NCBI RefSeq assembly: GCF_016863635.1
Contig: NZ_BOPG01000065.1
Coordinates: 62,001 to 126,000 of the forward strand
DNA from: Virgisporangium aurantiacum
GTDB lineage: Bacteria > Actinomycetota > Actinomycetes > Mycobacteriales > Micromonosporaceae
Direction: 5' to 3'
DNA length: 64,000 bases
Part shown: positions 57,961-64,000 of the stretch, in pieces
How the letters are laid out: each line of letters opens with the position of its first letter
Numbering within the stretch: position 1 is the first letter of the stretch
Made by a program: the position numbers and the translations under genes
Notes under the pieces: model-generated
What the model was told of the DNA's origin: nothing
The model's database searches: none
The model's input: only the letters and a program-made list of their open reading frames with translations

Positions 57961-58788
57961 GTGCCCCTGCGTGTCATGACGTTCAATCTGAAGTACGCGA
58001 GCGCCGACGGTCCGCACCCGTGGCCCGACCGGCGGCCGCTGGTCCGCTCGTTGCTCGCCGCCGAGCGGCCCGACCTGATCTGCACCCAGGAAGGGCTCGC
58101 CGGCCAACTCGACGACGTCATGGCCGACCTCGGCACGGCGTACGGGTTCATCGGCACCGGGCGAGACGGCGGCACGCGGGGCGAGTACACGGCGATCCTG
58201 TACCGGATCGAGCGGCTCGCCCCGGTGCGCGACGGCGTCTTCTGGTTGTCCGGCACGCCCGACGTGGTCGGCTCGAACACGTGGGGCGCCCGCTGCGTGC
58301 GGATGGTGACCTGGGTCCGGTTCCGCGACGCGGTGACCGGTGGCGAGTTCTGCGCGGTGAACACCCACCTCGACCACATCAGCGAAAGCGCCCGGCAGCG
58401 GTCGGCGGCGCTGATCCGCGACCGGATCGCCGCGTTAGCGTCCGATATTCCTGTCGTGCTGGCCGGTGACTTCAACACGCCGGCCGGCCCCGACAGCCCC
58501 ACGTACGAGACGCTGACCGGCGGACTTGTCGACACCTGGACGGCCGCGGCGCGGCGCGGGCCGGCGTACGGCACGTGGCACGGCTTCGGCCCGGTGGTCG
58601 TCGACGGGCCGCGCATCGACTGGATCCTGGTCACGCCGGACATCGCGGTGGAGGAGGCGACGGTCATCCCGTTCCGGGACGGCGACCGGTTCCCGAGCGA
58701 CCACCTGCCCGTGCAGGTGCGCCTCCGGCTGCCGTCGCCTCCCTCGGCGACAAAGCCGGCTGACAGCCATGCCACAGTGATGGGGTGA
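57961..58788 (+). CDS. Endonuclease/exonuclease/phosphatase (EEP) family protein
   Basis: A cytosolic 275-residue phosphoesterase fold. Residues for metal and catalysis are in place: FNLKYASADGPHPW (Asn), ICTQEGLAGQ (Glu), CAVNTHLDHISESARQRSAA, VLAGDFNTPAGPDSPTY and PSDHLPVQVRLRL (Asp-His). The family includes DNA repair enzymes, sphingomyelinases and inositol phosphatases, so the substrate is open. GTG at 57961. The stop overlaps the next kinase start by four bases (GTGA). Confidence 0.88.
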   Translation: MPLRVMTFNLKYASADGPHPWPDRRPLVRSLLAAERPDLICTQEGLAGQLDDVMADLGTAYGFIGTGRDGGTRGEYTAILYRIERLAPVRDGVFWLSGTPDVVGSNTWGARCVRMVTWVRFRDAVTGGEFCAVNTHLDHISESARQRSAALIRDRIAALASDIPVVLAGDFNTPAGPDSPTYETLTGGLVDTWTAAARRGPAYGTWHGFGPVVVDGPRIDWILVTPDIAVEEATVIPFRDGDRFPSDHLPVQVRLRLPSPPSATKPADSHATVMG

Positions 58789-59867
58789 GACGCGCGCTGG
58801 CCGTTCTGTCCGTCGGAGCGTTCCTGACGCTCGCGGTCGACACGATCGGGTCCGACGGATCGCGGCTGTCGCTCGCGCTCGCCGCGGTGTACGTCCTGGT
58901 CGCCACCGTCGGGTTCGAGCGGGTGTCGGGGCGGTGGGCCGGCTACGCGTACGTCGGTTTCCAGTTGCTGCTCGGGTACGCGATCTTCGTCAACTCGCCG
59001 TCGGTCGGCGCGACGCTGCTGCTCGTGGTCCTCGTGAGCCAGAGCGTGCTGCTGGTTCCGATGCCGGCGGTGGCGGCGATCGTCGCGGTCATCCCGTTCT
59101 TCCACGCGGGCATGGAATGGCGGGCCGGGGTGCGCGAAGGCGTCGGGCTGCTCGCGGCGGCCGGGTTCGCGGCCGTCGTCACCACGCTGCTCGTGCGGGA
59201 ACAGCGGGCCCGCACCGAACTGGCCGAGACGCACGGGCGGCTCCGCGAGTACGCGCTGCAGGCGGAGAAGCTGGCGGCGGCGGAGGAGCGCAACCGGGTC
59301 GCCCGCGACATCCACGACGGGCTCGGGCACGCGCTCACCGTGGTGCAGATGCAGATCAAGGCGGCCCGCGCGGTGCTCGTGGCCGATCGGGAGAAGACCG
59401 ACGAGGTCCTCGCGAAGGCACAGGAGCAGGCGGAGGAGGCGCTCCGGGAGGTGCGCCGGTCGGTCGCGGCGCTGCGCGAGCCGGCTGCGCCCGTCCCCTT
59501 GCCGGAGGCCCTGAAGGCGCTGGCGGAGGAGACCTCGGCCGCGGGGGTGCCGACCACGCTCGACATCGCGGGCACCGTGCGGCAGCTGCCGGAGCAGGCC
59601 CACGAGACGCTGTTCCGCGCCGCCCAGGAGGGTTTGACGAACGTGCGCAAGCACGCCCGGGCGACGCGGGCCGGGCTGACATTGGACTATTCGCAGGCGG
59701 CTCTGGTGCGCCTGGAAGTGCGGGACGACGGAGTGGGCGACGAACCCACCGAACGGGGCTTCGGGTTGCTGGGAATCGAGGAACGGGCGGCGCACGCCGG
59801 TGGCGTCGCGGCGCTGGAGTCGGTGCCCGGCAAGGGTTCCACGCTGAGCGTCGAGGTTCCGGCGTGA
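58785..59867 (+). CDS. Sensor histidine kinase (DesK/NarL type)
   Basis: A 360-residue kinase with five or six hydrophobic segments in the first 155 residues. The acceptor box is RNRVARDIHDGLGHALTVVQ, and the ATPase part contains LFRAAQEGLTNVRKHARATR and GFGLLGIEERAAHAGG. It is coupled to the EEP gene upstream and the response regulator downstream, each through a GTGA overlap. The sensor part has no extracellular loop, so it may detect membrane properties or a lipid-soluble signal. Confidence 0.9.
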   Translation: MRRALAVLSVGAFLTLAVDTIGSDGSRLSLALAAVYVLVATVGFERVSGRWAGYAYVGFQLLLGYAIFVNSPSVGATLLLVVLVSQSVLLVPMPAVAAIVAVIPFFHAGMEWRAGVREGVGLLAAAGFAAVVTTLLVREQRARTELAETHGRLREYALQAEKLAAAEERNRVARDIHDGLGHALTVVQMQIKAARAVLVADREKTDEVLAKAQEQAEEALREVRRSVAALREPAAPVPLPEALKALAEETSAAGVPTTLDIAGTVRQLPEQAHETLFRAAQEGLTNVRKHARATRAGLTLDYSQAALVRLEVRDDGVGDEPTERGFGLLGIEERAAHAGGVAALESVPGKGSTLSVEVPA

Positions 59868-60514
59868 CGGTGAGGGTGGTGCTGGTCGACGACCAGTCGC
59901 TGTTCCGCGAGGCGCTGGCGACGCTGCTCAGCGTGCGCGACGACATCGAGGTGGTGGGCGAGGCCGGCAACGGCGAGGAGGCGGTGCGGCGGTGCGCCGA
60001 ACTCGCCCCGTCGGTGGTGCTGATGGACCTGCGGATGCCGGTGCTCGACGGCATCGCCGCGACCCGGCGGCTGCGGGCCGAACAACCGGGCGTGCGCGTC
60101 ATCGCGCTGACGACGTTCGACGACGACGAGGACGTGTTCGCCGCGCTGCGCGCCGGTGCCGTCGGGTACCTGCTCAAGGACGTCTCGTCGGCGCGGTTGG
60201 TGGAGGCGATCCTCGCCGCGTCGCGCAACGAGTCGGTGCTGCAGCCGTCGGTCGCGGCCAAGGTGGTGGCGCGGTTCGCGCAACTGCCGGCCGACGACCG
60301 CCCGCGCCCGCAGCCGCTCGTGGTGCCGCTCAGCGACCGCGAACTCGACGTCGTGCGCCTGCTGGCCGACGGCCGCAGCAACCGCGAGATCGCCGACGCG
60401 CTGCACCTCGCCGAGGGTACGGTGAAGAACCACGTGACCAACGTGCTCGGCAAGCTCGGCGCCCGCGACCGCACCCAGGCCGCGCTCCGCGCCCGGTCAC
60501 TGGGTCTCCTGTAA
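59864..60514 (+). CDS. NarL/LuxR-family response regulator
   Basis: A 216-residue regulator: LVDDQSLFREALATLLSVRD, phospho-Asp in VVLMDLRMPVLDG, Lys in GYLLKDVSSARL, and a LuxR domain with LSDRELDVVRLLADGRSNRE and LAEGTVKNHVTNVLGKLGAR. Translated with the kinase. The small membrane protein gene starts 82 bases downstream, and the inverted repeat TGCCGGA-N22-TCCGGCA (60524-60559) lies between them; it could be a target of this regulator. Confidence 0.92.
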   Translation: MTVRVVLVDDQSLFREALATLLSVRDDIEVVGEAGNGEEAVRRCAELAPSVVLMDLRMPVLDGIAATRRLRAEQPGVRVIALTTFDDDEDVFAALRAGAVGYLLKDVSSARLVEAILAASRNESVLQPSVAAKVVARFAQLPADDRPRPQPLVVPLSDRELDVVRLLADGRSNREIADALHLAEGTVKNHVTNVLGKLGARDRTQAALRARSLGLL

Positions 60515-60596
60515 GCGGGGTCATGCCGGAACCGTGACCGGAGACCATGACCTCCGGCACGTCACAACACGGCGCGCGGGCGGCAGCATTCGTGCC

Positions 60597-61004
60597 ATGC
60601 CATCCACCACCAAGCCGGAATCGCGGGCCCGCGGGCACCTGCGGTTCGCCCTCCACTACGTCGAGATGGTCGTCGCGATGTTCGTCGGGATGATCGCGCT
60701 GGGTCCGCTCGTGACGTGGCTGATTCCGTCGGTGCACGACCGCGCCGACGTGTCCGCGCTCGTCATGGCCACGAACATGTCGATCGGCATGGCGGTGTGG
60801 ATGCGGATCCGCCGCCACTCCTGGCCACGGATCGCGGAGATGTGCGCCGCGATGTACGTGCCGTTCCTGGTGGTGCTCGTGCCGTTCTGGCTCGGCGCCG
60901 TCGACGGGGACGCGGTGATGATGGTCGGCCACGTCCTGATGCTGCCGGCGATGCTGGCCGTGATGATCTGGCGCCGCGGCGACTACTACCATCACCACCA
61001 CTGA
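60597..61004 (+). CDS. Small four-helix membrane protein with a C-terminal His cluster
   Basis: A 135-residue integral membrane protein. Four hydrophobic segments are visible (EMVVAMFVGMIALGPLVTWL; SALVMATNMSIGMAVWM; MYVPFLVVLVPFWLGA; MVGHVLMLPAMLAVMIW) and the N-terminus is basic. The last six residues are YYHHHH, which could bind a metal. I recognise no family with certainty; similar actinobacterial proteins are often labelled FliP-like without evidence. ATG at 60597 is chosen because it starts just before the first helix. Confidence 0.65.
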   Translation: MPSTTKPESRARGHLRFALHYVEMVVAMFVGMIALGPLVTWLIPSVHDRADVSALVMATNMSIGMAVWMRIRRHSWPRIAEMCAAMYVPFLVVLVPFWLGAVDGDAVMMVGHVLMLPAMLAVMIWRRGDYYHHHH

Positions 61005-61006
61005 GC

Positions 61007-61043
61007 AGCGGGCCGGTCCTCGTCGAGGGCCGGCCCGCTTTCT
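61007..61043 (+). terminator. Strong rho-independent terminator
   Basis: AGCGGGCCGG (61007-61016) pairs with CCGGCCCGCT (61030-61039); the inner part CCTCG/CGAGG continues the stem almost to the loop. TTCT follows. It lies three bases after the membrane-protein stop and closes the EEP-kinase-regulator-membrane protein run. Confidence 0.8.
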
Positions 61044-61078
61044 ATGTGGTGGTGCCTACTCGATGACGGCGCCCGTGC

Positions 61079-62614
61079 TCAGCTGGCGCCCGGCCGGCGA
61101 CCGGCGAAGTACAGGCCGAAACCGATGATGATCAGGGTGACGCCGAGAGTGGCCGTGAGAGCGGCGTTGGGACCGGTGATCGGCAGGCCGTCTTCGCCGG
61201 TGAACTCGACCTTGGCGGTGTTGTTCGCGGTGTCGGGGTCGGACGAGCCGCCCCGGGCGACGACGGAGCCGGCGGTGCTGACGGCTCCGGTGATCTTCAC
61301 CGTGAACGTGACGGTGTACGTCTCGTTCACGGCCATCGCCCACCGCATGCACCGGTACACCGACCTGCCGACCTGGTTCATGGTCTCGTCGACCTTGCCG
61401 TCGACGACGCCGTGGCAGTAGTTGCCGTCGCCCGCGGGGACCTGGATGCCGGTCACCTGTACGCCGGCCGGGAACGTGACCACGAACGCGGCGTTGTACG
61501 GGTTCTCCGGGTTGGAGGTCTCGCCGTCGGAGACGCCGTTGATGAAGGCGGGACCCTTGTTGGTGAGCCCGACCTTCACCGACACGGTGTCGCCGACCTT
61601 GCCCTTGGCGGTGGCGCCCTGCGCGGCGACGTCGGACGGGTTCGCCGGCGTGGTGATCCGCACGTTGCCCTGGTTGTCGGTGTAGTCGACGTCGGCGGTG
61701 GCGGCCTGCTGGCCGACCGGCTGGCGCTGGAAGCCCAGCGCCGGGCCGGTGCCCAGCGGCCACTGCTCCCAGGGTTCGTCGAGGTCGGTGCCGTTGGCGA
61801 TGACGTCGGCGCGGTAGGCCACGAACGTCTGCCCCGGTACGTCGGCGGTGACCTTGGCCGACACCGCCACCGCGGACGTCGCGACCTCGCCCGGCTCCAG
61901 GTTCAGGGCGTCGACGACGCAGACCGCCGCGGGATTCGTGCCCTCGGGTGCGTAGTGGCAGTTGCTGAACCGGTCGGTGAGCGCGGCGAAGCGGTCGGTG
62001 GCGAAGCCGACGACGAGCGTCTCGGCGGGCCGGTCGCCCTGGTTGCGGAACTCCGGCCGGAAGGTGACCGTGCCGCCCGGCGTGGAGGCGTTGGTGAAGT
62101 CGCGCGCGCGCAGGTCGGGGCCGGGCTCGGCGATCCGGAGCTGGTAGGTCTGCTCCGAGGTGCGCGCGCCGGTTGCGGTGACCGTGACGGCGACCGACGC
62201 CACGTCGCCGACCTTCGCGGTGCTGCCGGCGGTGAACACCAGGTTGAAGTCGCCGTCGGGACCGGAGCCGGAGCCGGTGCTCTTGGTGCACGTGAACACG
62301 CCGCTCGTCGCCGAGCACCCGGGTACCTGGGCGGCGAGCTTCGCTTCGATGATGCCGGGCGACTTCGTGGTGTCGACCTTCACGGTGACGTCGGCGGGCA
62401 GCGTCGCGCCGCCCACGCTGTAGGCGTTGTAGTAGACCGGCACCGACTTGCCCGCGGTGCCGATGGCCAGCGCCTGCGCGCCGAGGTAGCTGGAGGTTCC
62501 GACGTAGGTCTCGGCCGCTAGCGCGGGACGCGGCAGCCCGGCGAGAACGAGGACGGTGACCGTGAGCGCGGCGGCCGCCCGGATGAGCCGGCCAGTGGCG
62601 CGGGAAGGCGACAA
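61079..62614 (-). CDS. Secreted cell-wall-anchored protein (LPITG sorting signal)
   Basis: A 511-residue surface protein. A signal peptide ends near RPALAAE. The body is made of repeated Ig-like/DUF11-type strands (VKVDTTKSPGIIEAK; FRPEFRNQGDRPAETLVVGF; KVGLTNKGPAFINGVSDGET) with paired Cys. The C-terminus carries LPITG (residues about 477-481), a hydrophobic helix and GRRPGAS, the sortase signal. The start is TTG at 62614 with GGGGGA upstream. Adhesion or wall structure is likely. No sortase gene is in the window. Its last codon lies about 35 bases after the convergent terminator. Confidence 0.85.
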   Translation of the reverse strand: MSPSRATGRLIRAAAALTVTVLVLAGLPRPALAAETYVGTSSYLGAQALAIGTAGKSVPVYYNAYSVGGATLPADVTVKVDTTKSPGIIEAKLAAQVPGCSATSGVFTCTKSTGSGSGPDGDFNLVFTAGSTAKVGDVASVAVTVTATGARTSEQTYQLRIAEPGPDLRARDFTNASTPGGTVTFRPEFRNQGDRPAETLVVGFATDRFAALTDRFSNCHYAPEGTNPAAVCVVDALNLEPGEVATSAVAVSAKVTADVPGQTFVAYRADVIANGTDLDEPWEQWPLGTGPALGFQRQPVGQQAATADVDYTDNQGNVRITTPANPSDVAAQGATAKGKVGDTVSVKVGLTNKGPAFINGVSDGETSNPENPYNAAFVVTFPAGVQVTGIQVPAGDGNYCHGVVDGKVDETMNQVGRSVYRCMRWAMAVNETYTVTFTVKITGAVSTAGSVVARGGSSDPDTANNTAKVEFTGEDGLPITGPNAALTATLGVTLIIIGFGLYFAGRRPGAS

Positions 62615-62730
62615 CGCTCGATCCCCCTGTGTCGAGTCGACATCAATGATCGCAGCGTATGTTTCGGACTGCGTGGTGGCGACCCGGCAAAACAGACATC
62701 AAGCGTATCGATGCATCGAATCGATAACAC
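62615..62730. other. Intergenic region upstream of the LPITG protein gene
   Basis: 116 bases with lower GC content, including AAACAGACATCAAGCGTATC and CATCGAATCGATAACACTC (62690-62729). Probably holds the promoter of the surface-protein gene. The short palindrome ATCGAT near 62708 has no clear partner. Confidence 0.4.
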
Positions 62731-63768
62731 TCAGCGGGAGAAGCGCACGAACCTGTCGTCGCCCTTCGCGTCGTCGGCGGTGAACACCACGGCGTCGACG
62801 TGCCGGCCGGCCGGATCGCGGAGCATCAGGTTGCCGCCGTTGTTGCTCAGTTGCGCGCCGGACCCGTCGAGCGGCACCAGCACCGACCCGCCGGGTGCCA
62901 GCGTGAGGCCGGCGATCGTGGTGACGCGGTTGTTGCGGTCGACGAGTTGCCAGCCGTCGAGCGGGGTCTCGGCGTTGGCGAGGTTGCCGATGACGACGAC
63001 CTCCCGGCCGGCGTCCGGGCCCGCCGGGTTCAGCAGCGCCCGTTCCAGGTAGACCGGTCCGGCGGTGGACGTCGCCGGGGGCAGCGCGCCGCCGATGAGT
63101 TCGCGAATTGTCTTCGCGCCGGCCGCGGCGGCGCCGGACTCGGTGGTCGGCACCCGTTGCGTCTGGAACGCGAGGAACAGCCCGACGAAGCGGTCGGGGT
63201 GGGCGAGGATCAGCCCACCGTCGCGGAACACGCCGTTGTCGCCGGCGAACTGGCCGACGTTGCCCTGGTTCAGGTGGATGTTGTGGATGCCGTGCAGGCC
63301 GTCGGTGTTGCCGAACTCGCGGTCGATCGGCTTGTTGAGGTTCCGGTCGAACCGCGAACCGAACGCGTACACCTCGCCGCCGGCCTCGGCGCACGAGCGC
63401 AGGTGCAGGATCAGCAGGTCCTGGAGGTCGTCGGCGGGCTGGTCGCCGCTGGGCCGGAGCGCCACGCCCGACTCCCACGCGAACAGCGGCGCCCGCACGT
63501 AGTCCACTGTGGACGTCGCCGACGGCGGCGCGGCCGTGAACCCGGTGGGCAGCACGGGAAGCCCGGCGAGGAGCGGGTGCCCGCGCAGCGGGTCGACCAA
63601 CCAGTAGACGACGTGCGACGCGTCGCTCGACTGCACGTTGACGGCGATCCGCCACGGCTGGCCGGTGCCGTCGAGCACCCGGATCTGCAGGTGCGGCGAG
63701 GACCCGTCGCCGTCCTCACGCACCCAGCGGTCGATCGAGCCGCGCAGCACGCCGTAGTTGCTCACCAT
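62731..63768 (-). CDS. DUF2278 (YukJ-like) protein with a C-terminal lamin-tail domain
   Basis: A 345-residue protein. The N-terminal part (about 1-215) matches DUF2278, with NYGVLRGSIDRWVREDGDGS, FAWESGVALRPSGDQPADDL, GIHNIHLNQGNVGQFAGDNG and FVGLFLAFQTQRV. The C-terminal part (about 245-340) has LNPAGPDAGREVVVIGNLAN and a lamin-tail beta sandwich (DGWQLVDRNNRVTTIAGLTL, LMLRDPAGRHVDAVVF). No signal peptide is seen with the start at ATG 63768, supported by GGAGG eight bases upstream. Phage- or DNA-related roles have been suggested for relatives, without proof. Confidence 0.82.
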   Translation of the reverse strand: MVSNYGVLRGSIDRWVREDGDGSSPHLQIRVLDGTGQPWRIAVNVQSSDASHVVYWLVDPLRGHPLLAGLPVLPTGFTAAPPSATSTVDYVRAPLFAWESGVALRPSGDQPADDLQDLLILHLRSCAEAGGEVYAFGSRFDRNLNKPIDREFGNTDGLHGIHNIHLNQGNVGQFAGDNGVFRDGGLILAHPDRFVGLFLAFQTQRVPTTESGAAAAGAKTIRELIGGALPPATSTAGPVYLERALLNPAGPDAGREVVVIGNLANAETPLDGWQLVDRNNRVTTIAGLTLAPGGSVLVPLDGSGAQLSNNGGNLMLRDPAGRHVDAVVFTADDAKGDDRFVRFSR

Positions 63769-63858
63769 GGTCGCCACCTCCGACTCCATCAGAGGGCCGG
63801 CGCGGGATGTTCGGACATCTGTGTCGGCACGACGACACCGGGATGACAAGATCGCATC

Positions 63859-64000
63859 ATGGCCCGACCAGCGATGACCGGGATGGTCCCCTCCGAGGAG
63901 GCGGCCAGTTCGCATCCTTTGTACGACCTGCCGTTGCGGCGCTGGACGCCGCGAACGCAACTACGGGTGGCGGCGAGCGAGGTGACCGGGCCGCGGTTCC
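63859..64000 (+). CDS. Unknown protein, N-terminal part (3' end outside window)
   Basis: An open frame of 47 codons runs to the window edge, starting ATG at 63859 (MARPAMTGMVPSEEAASSHP and on). It is divergent from the DUF2278 gene with 90 bases between. The residues ending LYDLPLRRWTPRTQLRVAAS are rich in Arg and Leu. No Shine-Dalgarno is obvious, and too little is present to name a family. Confidence 0.45.
   Translation, partial: MARPAMTGMVPSEEAASSHPLYDLPLRRWTPRTQLRVAASEVTGPRF

Noticed and set aside
60984-61004. C-terminal HHHH as a cloning tag artefact
   Set aside because: It follows natural coding sequence with genomic flanks and a native terminator; only four His and no vector sequence.
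1-64000. tRNA, rRNA or prophage genes
   Set aside because: No cloverleaf-like segment, rRNA-like stretch or phage structural protein was found on reading.

Overview
The window is about 64 kb of high-GC DNA (third codon positions almost always G or C). It has frequent GTG and occasional TTG starts, many ATGA/GTGA stop-start overlaps, and families typical of actinomycetes: DesK/NarL and OmpR two-component systems, YtrA-type GntR and PadR regulators, AA10 LPMO, ricin-B lectin modules and an LPxTG surface protein. The gene neighbourhood (ppdK, dgt, dnaG) and the dispersed hairpin repeats resemble Micromonosporaceae; that placement is an inference. About 62 protein genes are supported. I saw no tRNA, rRNA, CRISPR array, prophage or transposase gene.

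Layout. 1-7.2 kb: 3' end of ppdK, a small VOC protein, an AI-2E-family permease, dgt, an opposed alpha/beta hydrolase, dnaG and a coupled unknown gene. 7.2-11.5 kb: a DrrA-like ABC exporter with two permeases, a DUF3626 gene and a short GT1 glycosyltransferase. 11.5-14.9 kb (minus): response regulator, histidine kinase, a copper LPMO and a DUF305 lipoprotein in one tight run. 14.9-21.8 kb: a secreted unknown, an MFS transporter, a DUF6069/AraC divergent pair, a proline iminopeptidase, and an ABC multidrug exporter divergent from a MarR regulator. 21.8-26.4 kb: two-domain VOC protein, a coupled three-gene minus-strand unit (PLP aminotransferase with a low-complexity tail, unknown protein, CbrC-like protein), and an M14 carboxypeptidase. 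26.4-34.3 kb: PadR/methyltransferase divergent pair, a 167-bp MITE, a YtrA-type GntR/ABC operon, an S9 peptidase and an OmpR-type two-component pair. 34.4-36.4 kb: asnB.

36.4-48.8 kb is the most coherent block. It holds a ROK repressor, a sugar ABC importer (duplicated ATPase, permease, binding lipoprotein), a Gfo/Idh/MocA oxidoreductase, a secreted PQQ-type sugar dehydrogenase with PKD, CBM6 and ricin-B modules, a secreted ThuA + DUF1080 (3-keto-disaccharide hydrolase family) + ricin-B protein, and a TIM-barrel sugar isomerase. Together they suggest a route for glycosides through 3-keto intermediates.

48.8-64 kb: a secreted polysaccharide deacetylase, a LysR/SDR pair, a glutathione peroxidase, an ABC exporter divergent from its own two-component system, a PucR-type regulator, a secreted beta-propeller, an EEP phosphoesterase coupled to a second DesK/NarL pair, a small membrane protein, an LPITG-anchored surface protein, a DUF2278/lamin-tail protein and the start of an unknown gene.

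Recurrent non-coding structure: three long hairpins at gene ends, a MITE that now supplies the 3' ends of two convergent genes, several palindromes placed as operators, and an interspersed GTCC-N5-GGAC palindrome that is far commoner than base composition predicts.
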